NCBI GenBank assembly: GCA_022414725.1
Contig: CM039462.1
Coordinates: 73,035,803-73,099,802 of the forward strand
Source of the DNA: Microglena sp. YARC
Taxonomy: Eukaryota; Chlorophyta; Chlorophyceae; Chlamydomonadales; Chlamydomonadaceae
Reading direction: 5' to 3'
Length of the DNA stretch: 64,000 bases
The position numbers and the translations under genes are program-made. Under the pieces are notes generated by a model. The model was not told where the DNA came from, did no database searches, and saw nothing but the letters and a program-made list of their open reading frames with translations. Below, in pieces: positions 53,513 through 62,312 of the stretch. Positions within the stretch are counted from its first letter, which is position 1; every line of letters starts with the position of its first letter.

Positions 53513-54917
53513 ATGCAGTCGCACACGCGATCATTCCTAACGTTTCCCCATGACATTCTTGATCGTATTGCCCTATTCTCTTCCAACCCCAAGATTGTAT
53601 TAGTGTGTACAACTCTGCACAACAGATTTTCAGGATTGCCCCTTACCGGACTGATCCAACCACCACAGCGAGTTGGAGAGATGATGGCAAAAGGGGGGCG
53701 CTCCGACCTTCTAGCAGTATGCTTGGTGTCCAATCCTCTTGTACAGGTTAAGGGGGCCATACAATTGAGGGCGAACCAAAATGAAAACAAGCTTCTCCAT
53801 GTGGCTGCCAAGGAAGGTCACGCCGATGTCTGCAAGCTGCTCATGGATCCATAGGTGGCTGGAATTGAGTTCAGGGCCCTGGCGAACAATAGCGACAGCA
53901 GTGCCTTGGGGGCGGCTGCCAAGGAAGGTCACGCAGATGTCTGCAAGCTGCTGATGGATCCAGAGGTGGCTGGAATTGAGTTCAGGGCCAGGGCGAACTC
54001 TGTCGACAGCAGGGCCTTGAGGGCGGCTGCAATAGCAGGTCACTCAGATGTCTGCAAGCTGCTGATGGATCCAGAGGTGGCTGGACTTGAGTTCAGAGCC
54101 CTGGCAAACTCTAAAAACAGCTGGGCATTGTGTGAGGCTGCGAAGGCTGGTCACGCCAATGTCTGCTTGCTTTTGATGGATCCAGCGGTGGCTGGACTTG
54201 AGTTCAGGGCCAGGGCGAACTCTGTCAACAGCTGGGCATTGTGGGCGGCTGCCAAGGCAGGTCACGCAGATGTCTGCAAGCTGCTGATGGATCCAGCGGT
54301 GGCTGGACTTGAGTTCAGGGCCCTGGCGAACTCAAGCGACAGCAGGGCCTTGGGGGCGGCTGCCAAGGCAGGTCATGCAGATGTCTGCAAGCTGCTGATG
54401 GATCCAGCGGTGGCTGGACTTGAGTACAGGGCCAGGGCGAACTCTATCGACAGCAGGGCCTTGTGGGCGGCTGCCAAGGCAGGTCACGCAGATGTCTGCA
54501 AGCTGCTGATGGATCCAGCGGTGGCTGGACTTGAGTTCAGGGCCCTGGCGAACTCTAGCGACAGCAGGGCCTTGGGGGCGGCTGCCAAGGCAGGTCACAC
54601 AGATGTCTGCAAGCTGCTGATGGATCCAGCGGTGGCTGGAATTGAGTTCAGGGCCCGGGCGAACTCTGTCAACAGCAGGGCTTTGGGGGAGGTTGCCAAG
54701 GCAGGTCACGCAGATGTCTGCAAGCTTCTCATGGGATCCAGCGGTGGCTGGAATTGAGTTCAGGGCCCGGGCGAACTCTGTCAACAGCATGGCATTGTGG
54801 GCGGCTGCCAAGGAAGGTCACGCCGATGTCTGCACGCTTTTGATGGATCCAGAGGCGGCTGGCCCCGAGTACATGGCCATTGTGAATCTTGACAGCAGCT
54901 GGGTCTTGCCACCGTAG
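53513..54917 (+). pseudogene. F-box/ankyrin cassette, copy 9
   Basis: ATG at 53513. F-box and linker intact. A TAG at 53852-53854 replaces a GAG codon in the first ankyrin unit (LLMDP-stop-VAG), and the frame continues to about 54735, where an extra G in catgggatcc shifts it. The last units end LDSSWVLPP-TAG at 54917. About 9 ankyrin units. Two point lesions only. Confidence 0.8.
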
Positions 54918-55220
54918 AGCAAGTATTTATCCACTCTCCTCAAACTTTTCAGAAATGTGTTCAGTTTGCTCAAGCAAAAATATCGCTGCATGTGCCCAAT
55001 AATTCCAGATGTAGCAGGAATATTTGATTATGAGGCAGGAAACGCTTTGAAAATTATTATTGATGAGCACGATGTTAGCCAGCACTTTGACTTTTCAGGC
55101 TACTTTGAAGATGTAACTTCTATGTCCTTGAATGTTTTGTGTCAATCTCCTGAAGACAATATCTGTTGTATTGACAATTTGCACCAGTACATTTGTTCCT
55201 GCCTCCCGGAGGTATTTTGA
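54918..55220 (+). pseudogene. Conserved C-terminal segment after the ankyrin stop
   Basis: Reading on in the same frame past the TAG at 54915-54917 gives SKYLSTLLKLFRN, then VFSLLKQKYRC, PIIPDVAGIFDYEAGNALKI, DEHDVSQHFDFSGYFEDV and LCQSPEDNICC. It has no ATG start of its own. All array copies keep this region, with one-base losses in most; copy 9 keeps it open with an in-frame 9-base deletion. It is probably the former C-terminal domain of the ankyrin protein. Domain family not recognised. Confidence 0.6.
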
Positions 55221-55359
55221 CTGGTTTCGGAGCCTGGTCTGGTCGGAATCGCAATTCCGCGGAGAACTAAATCTCTGGTTGGCGAGTGAGTGAGTGAGTC
55301 GTTCGTACGGCTCTAACTTCTGCTTGGAAAATTCAAAAAAATCGCCGGGAGGCAGGAAC
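55195..55359. mobile_element. MITE-like element after copy 9
   Basis: 165 bp, perfect gttcctgcctcccgg / ccgggaggcaggaac ends; longer through a gtgagtgagtgagtc expansion. Ends about 110 bases before the RPB3-RPB11 start and so forms the edge of its upstream region. Confidence 0.85.
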
Positions 55360-55469
55360 GCCCATTGTTTCCTTGGCGATTGTTTCGATTTGGTTTTTGA
55401 AACCGTGAATAAATGTTTTCTTCGATGATGTAGATATTGTTGTGTATTATTCCTGTCGTAGCTTTAGAA

Positions 55470-56636
55470 ATGTCGATTCGTGTAGGAGACGTTCTGGCTC
55501 CTGTGATCCCTTCTCCCTCAGTCGGTACGGATCACTTCATACCTGGTAACATCGGAGGGTCCTTCTCAGTTTCTGGCGTCGACTTGTGCATCGTGAATTC
55601 GTTGCGTCGTGCGATCATCGCTTGTGTGGAGACCGCGGCGTTCGACACTGTGGTTCCTCCTGGGGGCGGTGGTGGTGGTGTGCGCGTACTTGAGAACACG
55701 TCCGTGATGCACAACGAGATGTTGGCTCTCCGTGTGTCGCTTGTGCCTTTGTGTCTGACTCCCAACGAGTTGGAGAACTTCGCCCCTGGCGACTACCAAT
55801 GCACCTTGGCCGTGCGGAACACCGGGAATGAGGTGTTTGATGTGGTGAGCGGAGACTTTGTAGTTCGTGACGCGTCAAGCGTCTCGTTCCAGACGGAGCG
55901 TTTCAAGCGTCAGTTTCCTGTTGACCAGCGGTCGGGTGACAGTGTGTTACTTACTGTATTGCGCCCCAACATCATGTGTGGCGGCGTCGGTGAGGCTGTG
56001 AACATCACGGCGACTGCGAGGCTTGGCTCCGGTCGGGAGCAAACAAGATATTCTCCAGTCTGCTCTTGCTATTTTCGTTACAAGGAGCCTGTTTTGGACG
56101 ACGACTCGGTTCCCGACAAGTTCGATTTTTTCGTTGAGAGCGTGAACCCGAGCCTGTCCCCTTACTACCTCGTTTTTCTAGGGTTCCGCTTCCTTGTCCG
56201 AGCCATCATTGCTCTCTCGGAAGACGTCCGTGCCGAGCGCGTCTCGTTTGAGGACTCGACCGTCCCGGGTGGCGCGAGGAGCATTCTTTTTCCTGGTTTG
56301 GACCATACCTTGGGAAATTTAATACATGGGCTCGCGTACGACCTTTGGATTCGGCGCGTTGGCAAGTCCCGTGTGAGTTTCGTCGGCTACTTCAAGCGGC
56401 ACCCTCTTGTGGACGACATAACATTTAAGATGCAGCTCGCGAGGCAGGACGAAGCCCCGACTGCGTACTCGGATGTCTTATTGGAGGGGCTGTTGTATGT
56501 GCGGGAGCACCTGGAATCTCTGACTATCGAGTGGATTCGTTTCTGTGGGCTCAAGGGCATGGGTTTGGTGGCCATTGAGGTGTTCCTCACACGTTCTTAC
56601 GCTGCTACAGTCAGCGGAACAGAAAATACTAAATAG
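55470..56636 (+). CDS. DNA-directed RNA polymerase subunit, RPB3-RPB11 fusion
   Basis: 388 residues from the ATG at 55470 (MSIRVGDVLAP). The N-terminal half is RPB3-like: CIVNSLRRAIIACVETAAF (residues 40-58) is the conserved dimerisation helix, and HNEMLALRVSLVPL the following signature. The C-terminal half is RPB11-like: GLDHTLGNLIHGL (276-288) and GYFKRHPLVDDI (306-317). In cellular polymerase II these are separate subunits that form the assembly platform, and giant viruses often encode them fused. The last residues (SYAATVSGTENTK) derive from repeat A-like sequence. Frame intact, TAG stop. The 5' flank lies directly after the MITE-like element. It is the strongest marker of viral origin in the window. 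Confidence 0.9.
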   Translation: MSIRVGDVLAPVIPSPSVGTDHFIPGNIGGSFSVSGVDLCIVNSLRRAIIACVETAAFDTVVPPGGGGGGVRVLENTSVMHNEMLALRVSLVPLCLTPNELENFAPGDYQCTLAVRNTGNEVFDVVSGDFVVRDASSVSFQTERFKRQFPVDQRSGDSVLLTVLRPNIMCGGVGEAVNITATARLGSGREQTRYSPVCSCYFRYKEPVLDDDSVPDKFDFFVESVNPSLSPYYLVFLGFRFLVRAIIALSEDVRAERVSFEDSTVPGGARSILFPGLDHTLGNLIHGLAYDLWIRRVGKSRVSFVGYFKRHPLVDDITFKMQLARQDEAPTAYSDVLLEGLLYVREHLESLTIEWIRFCGLKGMGLVAIEVFLTRSYAATVSGTENTK

Positions 56637-56659
56637 TGCCCCTTGTAAAAGATATCCAG

Positions 56660-56886
56660 ACAAAGTTTCGTATATGTGGGGGAGCACCTGGAATCTCCGA
56701 CTAGCAGATATATTTGATTACAGTAACGCTTTGAAAAGGATTATTGATGCGCACGATGTTAGCCATCAGTTTGACTTTTCAGGGTACTTTGAACATGTAA
56801 ATTCAGTGTCTTTAGATGCCTTGAATTTTTTGTGTCAATCACCTGAAGACAGTATCTGTATTGACAAGATCGGTTACAAATCTTGA
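56660..56886 (+). pseudogene. Chimeric remnant: RPB11 piece joined to the ankyrin C-terminal segment
   Basis: gtgggggagcacctggaatc copies 56504-56523 of the RPB11 part; then from gcagatatatttgattacag the frame reads ADIFDYSNALKRIIDAHDVS and FDFSGYFEHVNSVSLDALNF to IDKIGYKS-stop. Compared with array copies it has many substitutions, but its length changes are 6 and 3 bases, keeping the frame. Confidence 0.65.
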
Positions 56887-56897
56887 ATTGGTCAACT

Positions 56898-56951
56898 TTT
56901 CAGAATCCCCAAAATAGAAGGTGTCCCAATATCAAATGTCCCTAGCTGTAT
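56898..56951 (+). repeat. Repeat D, copy 2
   Basis: cagaatccccaaaatagaag then gtgtcccaatatcaaatgtc and cctagctgtat, as at 17828-17878. Confidence 0.75.
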
Positions 56952-57030
56952 TGGGTTTGGTGGCAATTGAGATGTTCCTCACACGTTCTTACGCTGCTAT
57001 AGTCAGCGGGAAAGAAAAGAAATACTATAG
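56952..57030 (+). pseudogene. Duplicated 3' end of the RPB3-RPB11 gene
   Basis: gggtttggtggcaattgaga...ttcctcacacgttcttacgc encodes GLVAIEMFLTRSYAAIVSG, matching GLVAIEVFLTRSYAATVSG at the end of the intact gene. Preceded directly by repeat D. Confidence 0.8.
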
Positions 57031-57168
57031 ACACATCGACCGCATGATGCAAGCACACCTCAGTCGACGACAGACAAAGATGGCGGAAAACGTGGGAGTT
57101 CGCAAGACGTCGTCGTCTTCCGCAGATCATTCATTGCATGTATCTGGTTTCAGGGGATATTATTCAAA

Positions 57169-58344
57169 TTATACAGTTAAACACGTTTCGCGATTGGCGG
57201 CATATCTGAATGAATCATTTGTTGATACGTTATACACAGCGACCGTGCTACCGCATGGTAACTTTGCTTCATTTGTAAAATACGAACTTTGTAACATCTC
57301 TCTGAACCGATTATAACTAATACCGTACACCCAAGACCCATAGTATACAGCAGTGGATGATACCAATTGTATTTTACAAGTATTTTGTATCATGTTTTCG
57401 CGATTTAGTAGGTTGATATATGCTGGACAAAGAGTATCATTTACGTAAGTTACTGCAATTTCGTCCGGAGATGGAATTTGTGAAAAAGGGTAACGGGTTG
57501 TCACCTTTATATACTCATTAGTTTGTATGGGTGATGGAGATGGAGATGGAGATGGAGACATTGGTGGTCGCGGTTGTGGTCTAGGAGATGGTGATGGCGA
57601 TTTTTGTGGTGATTGGTCGATTTCGTTGTGGTGCGTGGTCGATTTCTTGACCTTCTTCACCTTCTTTGGGGTCTTAGCAGTCTTCACTCTCTTTGGAGTC
57701 TTGATAGGGGGTCGAGGAGATGGTGATGGTGATTGTTGTGGTCGAGGAGATGGTGATGGTGAATGTTGTGGTGAACTAGGTAGGTTGCAGTTCTCAAGAA
57801 TGGGAGATTTATAATTTCCTGTCAGTACATTTTTTTGAAATTCTGCAACGTTTTGATTTCCACGAACGTAGTATTGCATACACACAAGAATATTGTTGTT
57901 AGATTCTGAATACGAAATACCGATACCGATTTCTGTGGTAGCTTTCCAAACTAATTGTGTAAAATGACCAGTAGATGGAGAAAAACGGGGCGTATTGAAA
58001 TCGTAGAAGTCAACTTCATCGTACCACAAACTTACCGACCTGGTATAATAATGCGTTAAATTTATGGTATTTAAAGCTGAAAACGAAAACCAACCAAGGT
58101 TCTCTCCATATCGACCTGAATCGCTATGTTCGAACTTACTGTCTTTTGCAAGGTAATCGGACCATGTTTGTGCGGATATTGAAATTGCTGGATTAAATGA
58201 AACTGGTGGAGAGCAGTGAATTCTTCTACAATCGTTTACTTGGTCGAGAATGCTTTGTTCATTTAATGGTAATATTATGCTTGTGCATGAGCCAACTAGT
58301 CCAAGTATTATTGTTAACAAATATGGTATTTGCATGACATGCAT
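57169..58344 (-). CDS. Secreted CAP-domain (SCP/PR-1-like) protein
   Basis: 391 residues from ATG at 58344; a second ATG three codons later is equally possible. N-terminal signal peptide (about residues 1-22, PYLLTIILGLVGSC). CAP domain at about 28-180: SILDQVNDCRRIHCSPPVSF, GRYGENLGW, GHFTQLVWKAT and LVCMQYYVRGN are the family's recognised boxes. Then a Ser-Pro/Arg-Pro linker with a Lys-rich centre, and a C-terminal globular part with cysteines (NDTLCPAYINLLN). CAP proteins are secreted and include plant PR-1 and venom or parasite proteins that bind sterols or act in host interaction. The linker style is common in algae and oomycetes, so the gene may be host-derived. Intact. Confidence 0.85.
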   Translation of the reverse strand: MHVMQIPYLLTIILGLVGSCTSIILPLNEQSILDQVNDCRRIHCSPPVSFNPAISISAQTWSDYLAKDSKFEHSDSGRYGENLGWFSFSALNTINLTHYYTRSVSLWYDEVDFYDFNTPRFSPSTGHFTQLVWKATTEIGIGISYSESNNNILVCMQYYVRGNQNVAEFQKNVLTGNYKSPILENCNLPSSPQHSPSPSPRPQQSPSPSPRPPIKTPKRVKTAKTPKKVKKVKKSTTHHNEIDQSPQKSPSPSPRPQPRPPMSPSPSPSPSPIQTNEYIKVTTRYPFSQIPSPDEIAVTYVNDTLCPAYINLLNRENMIQNTCKIQLVSSTAVYYGSWVYGISYNRFREMLQSSYFTNEAKLPCGSTVAVYNVSTNDSFRYAANRETCLTV

Positions 58345-58429
58345 ATATTATATATGTGAGATTTTAAACGCAACATGCCCAAAATGCCAAAAAATAAGTG
58401 TTGTTTTTGTTTTTCTTGTAAAACCAATA

Positions 58430-58545
58430 AACACAGAAGTTTTTAACACCCAAGTCAGAAACCATTCTTAACGCCAATTTTCTAACGGCGATGTCGTTTA
58501 TTTCCATCTGATATATGGTTCATTTTACTGTTCCGCCGACTGAAG
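58430..58545 (+). repeat. Repeat A, truncated copy
   Basis: aacacagaagtttttaacac, aacgccaattttctaacggc, ttatttccatctgatatatg and tttactgttccgccgactg, joined to aagacagtatcggttacaaa, a piece of the ankyrin C-terminal segment end. Confidence 0.75.
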
Positions 58546-58677
58546 ACAGTATCGGTTACAAAGATTGAATGAATTGTTTTCTGCGTTTTATGACTATTTT
58601 GTTTTGTACGTCGGTGTTGTAGTTTTGCAAGTTGTTTCTCCAAAGAAAAATTTGGTCATCGAAAAATCGTTTTTGTA

Positions 58678-59138
58678 TTATATGCGTTGCAGATACATAT
58701 AATGCGCGGCTCCGATGAAAATCAATGATAGCATAATTATGACTAATATATTGCTGATATCTTTTTGTATTTTTTGTAATTTATCTGTATCGTCACCGCG
58801 TTCTGTTTGGATGGCTACGTGCTTTTTTAGTGTTTGGTCTATCAACAAAATTCCTAATATTGGTGCAATAAAGTACCACTTTGACTTGGTCATTATAATG
58901 AATATTGTGTATACAAATATAGTCTTGAACCATACAATCGATATGTGGTTTTTGTTGCTTGGGTCCAATATTGTAAAAGAAAGAAAAATGTAGCGATTCC
59001 AATCAAATGCACAACAAATGGATGCGAAACCATAATGCGTTGCAAATCACAGTTTAATAGTTTGGACAGGTGTCCGAACAAAACCCATAAGAAAATACTT
59101 GACAGTGCTGTGCTTGCGTCAAATGTTTCGTTGAACAT
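58678..59138 (-). pseudogene. Conserved giant-virus membrane protein, one frameshift
   Basis: Two minus-strand frames join near 58970-58990 in a T-rich run. The first (ATG at 59138) reads FNETFDASTALSSIFLWVLF, NCDLQRIMVSHPFVVHLIG and TFFFL. The second continues LDPSNKNHISIVWFKTIFVY, TKSKWYFIAPILGILLIDQ and ends at 58678. It has four or so hydrophobic segments. The S-S-x-x-L-W, N-CDLQR-M and TKSKWYF patterns recall a membrane protein family shared by many large DNA viruses of algae and amoebae; function unknown. A one-base error in the homopolymer would restore a single frame. Confidence 0.65.
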
Positions 59139-59141
59139 ATT

Positions 59142-59933
59142 CTAAATACTTTTGAGAATAAAATTAAATAATGTCCTCCTCGGTCGTCGTACCCTGACAT
59201 GTCCAAAATCAAGTACGCCAAAATACACGAAGAAATCAAACGCATCCTGCATGAAGACCACGCGGCAAAGGAAACGCACGAGCTGATCATGAAGTCTCCA
59301 TGTGACTGACTCGACAGGATCCGCAGTGACGAGAGTGGTCGCAGTGTGACTCGACATCATTTTACTGTTCCGCCGACTGTAGTCTTTTAAAGGTGAACGG
59401 CGTGGACACACGTGGTGGGCATGCATTGGGGTTACACATCGAGAACTAAAAGGTTCAAGGATAGTGCTCACCCAACATTGTTTGTGATACTTTCCAACCT
59501 TGTCTGCAATTGCCAATTCAAAACTAGTGAATGAAAACTTTTGCAGGAGCAGGTGCATGTGGTGGGGACGGAATCGCCTAGCTGAGTGCATGAGAGCCCA
59601 TACTCCCACCGTGTTTGCCCCGAACTCGTAAAACATGGGATAATACAATTGAGGAAGATGCAACAAGAGGCAACGAAAACTGTTCAAGTTGTTTGAGTCG
59701 ATGGAGTAACACATGTGGATGCTCAGTAGCCTGCACAGTCGGATGTCGCTGGATGCCCATTTGCACAAACATCGCAAGGTGATAGTGTCTTCCTCATCGA
59801 TGACCCGCTGTACTGCATTGTACTGTCCTTCTTCGTCGGTTTCTAGAACTGCACGATGCTGGCACACCATCTGAGTGTGTATGTCACACAGGTTCATGAT
59901 GACACATAGAACATCAGCACTAAGATGATACAT
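59142..59933 (-). CDS. F-box-like protein with repeat-derived tail
   Basis: 263 residues from ATG at 59933. MYHLSADVLCVIMNLCDIHT resembles the F-box-like N-termini common here. The middle (SSDIRLCRLLSIHMCY, NSFRCLLLHLPQLYYPMFYE, HLLLQKF) has a divergent ankyrin-like texture. At about 59356-59381 the frame crosses repeat A in the wrong register (KDYSRRNSK instead of TVGGTVK), so the native stop was probably there and the last 75 or so residues are read-through of intergenic sequence. Confidence 0.5.
   Translation of the reverse strand: MYHLSADVLCVIMNLCDIHTQMVCQHRAVLETDEEGQYNAVQRVIDEEDTITLRCLCKWASSDIRLCRLLSIHMCYSIDSNNLNSFRCLLLHLPQLYYPMFYEFGANTVGVWALMHSARRFRPHHMHLLLQKFSFTSFELAIADKVGKYHKQCWVSTILEPFSSRCVTPMHAHHVCPRRSPLKDYSRRNSKMMSSHTATTLVTADPVESVTWRLHDQLVRFLCRVVFMQDAFDFFVYFGVLDFGHVRVRRPRRTLFNFILKSI
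59199..59309 (+). CDS. Possible 36-residue protein
   Basis: ATG at 59199 to TGA: MSKIKYAKIHEEIKRILHED and so on, a strongly helical, charged sequence. It lies opposite the doubtful tail of the minus-strand gene. Short and without a recognised family; coding is uncertain. Confidence 0.3.
   Translation: MSKIKYAKIHEEIKRILHEDHAAKETHELIMKSPCD
59356..59381 (+). repeat. Repeat A, terminal fragment
   Basis: tttactgttccgccgactgt followed by ag, inside the minus-strand gene 59142-59933. Confidence 0.75.
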
Positions 59934-60115
59934 TATTACAATTGTATCAACATGTATTCGTATTTGATGTAAATACTTATGTATTCAACAACACGGTTGT
60001 CAATGTAAGAAGCAGCAGCATATTAATCAATCTATTTGTGTCACATCACATGGCGTCCACTCTCATAAAGGCGGATCATGTAGATTCGTGTCGAGTCACA
60101 TTACAATGTTTGGGT

Positions 60116-61579
60116 TCAAGGGTCACCGGTAAGGTGTCCCACAATTTGTGTCTCCGACTGTGGGGTCAAGCTGATGTCTGCAGTGCCTCTCATTATCACA
60201 CACGTATGGGGGCGGTGAACCAGAGAACCCTTGACATGATGGATCAAGTCCGAAACTGTTTTGAACTCCTTATTACATTGTCTGCAACACACACCGTGTG
60301 CGCTGGGTTGATCCAGGATAATACGTCGATGCGCGACACTTAGCTTGTGAAATAGGTCACGATAACGAGACCACTTGCATCCGCGTACCTCGAACACACC
60401 GCGGAACATCGAGTCCCAATCACGCACGCATATTCTTTTCACGATATTCGTAACCATGCAGTGCACTTGCTTGCGAATTTCAGCATCTTGTGAAGCGATA
60501 CATGCCTGCTTAATGTCATCTCCATAATTGCGTGAAAACATGGCATGCGTCAGCTTGGGGAAATCGCCCACCGCGGAAGCAACGTCAGCCATCACGGCAC
60601 CAGATATCGAGCCAGCATGTGCAATTATGACATCGAGGGGCAGGTCTTTGAGATCGATGCATAATTTTGTAATGAAGCCGGTAAGCTTGCGGTTGAGCAG
60701 AGCGTGCGTAACCACAAGAATATCGTCTGTTGTGCATGACACCACCAACTGACCATTGGGAACCAGCTTGTCGCGCAGCTGACCCTTGGGCACCACACTT
60801 GCGCAGCACTTGGACACATGTGCAAGATCTTGAGACGACATGATGTGGTCATCCAATTCATCCAACGATGCCTTCCGCATGGAGACGCACGAGAGTCGTG
60901 CAGCCTCCTTGTCCGCGATTACTTTTGCTGTTGCGAGTTCGCAAAGCTCGGTGTAGCAAGAATAAGAAGAACTGTCGCCGAAACAACCCGCATCCTTTCG
61001 AAGGAACTCCCGCGCATGCGCATACACATCGGCGCTCCAGAGAAATGTGAGGTCGTAGGTGAGGTCGACATATTGTTTGTACATGCCAATTGTGATGGAG
61101 GGCAGTCCCCGACAATTATACGAAACAACCTCTGGACCCAACCCCTTCAGGTCATTCTTGACAGCAAAATCGCAAATAGTGTTTTCCCGTAGACATGTCT
61201 GACAAATGCGTGTGCCAAACTGCCAATACACTTTGGAAGTATTCGGGTGAGCGTCACACCACTCACATCCGCGTCCGAGAATCAGCATTACCGCGTTTCG
61301 ATACGAGCATTTCACATCACCTCCACACACTTTCCTGCTGAAGATCATGCAGACCAATTGGAAAACAGTTTCCCATATGTCCTCGCCGACGAAGGTAGCG
61401 CTCTCCTGACTCAACATACATACGCTCACAAGCGGGCGCAATGCCGCACGAACCGTCTTCAAAGGGGAGCCAGTGGGCAGGCGTCTCAATGATTCCACAA
61501 CGCAACAGCATATCTGGGACAATATTACATCCACCAATACATTGGGAATATCAGGTATCCTTGATTCAGACATTGTCAT
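60116..61579 (-). CDS. F-box-like protein with zinc-binding clusters
   Basis: 487 residues from ATG at 61579 (a second at 61573). Residues about 8-60 (PDIPNVLVDVILSQICCCVV...RPLVSVCMLS) form an F-box-like helix bundle. GCEWCDAHPNTSKVYWQFGTRICQTC (about 100-125) pairs two CxxC knuckles, a pattern I have seen after F-boxes in large amoebal viruses. The central part has helical units (about 260-360, CIDLKDLPLDVIIAHAGSIS). A C2H2-like finger, CRQCNKEFKTVSDLIHH, lies near the C-terminus. The last residues overlap a repeat D-like end (gtgtcccacaatttg). Intact; probably a ubiquitin-ligase adaptor, by inference. Confidence 0.6.
   Translation of the reverse strand: MTMSESRIPDIPNVLVDVILSQICCCVVESLRRLPTGSPLKTVRAALRPLVSVCMLSQESATFVGEDIWETVFQLVCMIFSRKVCGGDVKCSYRNAVMLILGRGCEWCDAHPNTSKVYWQFGTRICQTCLRENTICDFAVKNDLKGLGPEVVSYNCRGLPSITIGMYKQYVDLTYDLTFLWSADVYAHAREFLRKDAGCFGDSSSYSCYTELCELATAKVIADKEAARLSCVSMRKASLDELDDHIMSSQDLAHVSKCCASVVPKGQLRDKLVPNGQLVVSCTTDDILVVTHALLNRKLTGFITKLCIDLKDLPLDVIIAHAGSISGAVMADVASAVGDFPKLTHAMFSRNYGDDIKQACIASQDAEIRKQVHCMVTNIVKRICVRDWDSMFRGVFEVRGCKWSRYRDLFHKLSVAHRRIILDQPSAHGVCCRQCNKEFKTVSDLIHHVKGSLVHRPHTCVIMRGTADISLTPQSETQIVGHLTGDP
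60128..60168 (+). repeat. Repeat D-like end
   Basis: aaggtgtcccacaatttgtg then tctccgactgt, matching 15527-15560 (agggtgtcccacaaattgcg then tcgccgactgt). Confidence 0.65.
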
Positions 61580-61729
61580 TGGTGGTGTCTTCTTCAACAA
61601 AGCGGGACACCTTTATATGAATTGCAGCTTGGAAAGGTGCTAAAAAATATGGTCGAATCGACTTCTCTCAGAAACGCTTGGGAGGGGAAGCGAAGAGCCA
61701 CCCAATATAGCATCGCGCGAGTCACTGTC

Positions 61730-62092
61730 TCACTCATCCTGTTCGTCACCGCAGGCTTCGCCATACCATGCGTACTTCAAAATGTTCGCTAACATACCAT
61801 TGTAAACGGTGGCTTCGCCCACCTCAAAGTACTCGGCCCCCACATCTCTTCGTGGCTGGATTCTGGAATCGTAACCACCGCGCATGTACATGAGCAGTGT
61901 CGCATCTGCATCCACGCACGCTTGTGCATCTCGAACATGGATGGCAAAAATGAGCTGGGATCCATTGGGGTACTGCGAGATCCTCTTGCAGAACGGATGG
62001 CTGGTCCGGCCGACCTTTACGACCAACGGGGACTTGCCCAGGAACTCGCGCTCGACGAGGGCGTACACGACGTGTTGGGTGTGGTGCGCCAT
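61730..62092 (-). CDS. T5orf172 / MUG113-type (GIY-YIG-like) protein
   Basis: 120 residues from ATG at 62092. HVVYALVEREFLGKSPLVVK then VGRT (residues 7-30), RISQYPNGSQLIFAIHVRDA (37-56) and GAEYFEV (about 93-99) follow the T5orf172 pattern, a branch of the GIY-YIG nuclease fold found in phages and large DNA viruses. The two tyrosine positions of classic GIY-YIG are VVYAL and KVGRT here. The final glutamate is in EYFEV. May act in DNA processing or recombination; often found alone, as here. Intact. Confidence 0.75.
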   Translation of the reverse strand: MAHHTQHVVYALVEREFLGKSPLVVKVGRTSHPFCKRISQYPNGSQLIFAIHVRDAQACVDADATLLMYMRGGYDSRIQPRRDVGAEYFEVGEATVYNGMLANILKYAWYGEACGDEQDE

Positions 62093-62312
62093 GGATGATA
62101 CACAAGGGAAGGGAAGCTTGACTCAACCAAGATGGTGGTCGCGAGCTTTATACCGAGCGTTTTACGATGTCCATGGATGTTGGAGGTCGATGGCCGCGGT
62201 TTCTGCCGACTTGCGGTGCGAATCTTAGGTGGGTCGATCCGCTGTGGGGAGGTGAAGAGGGCTCCGCCGCTTGTTGAATAAAACCAAAAATAGGGGGTCC
62301 GTTGTTTGCCGA

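Noticed and set aside
45088..54917. TAG reassigned to an amino acid, since in-frame lesions in the ankyrin genes are TAG
   Set aside because: The changed codons are GAG, CAG, AAG and TGG, from which TAG is the likeliest single-step stop. TAG also ends RPB3-RPB11 and the ankyrin gene at 17790 at plausible positions.
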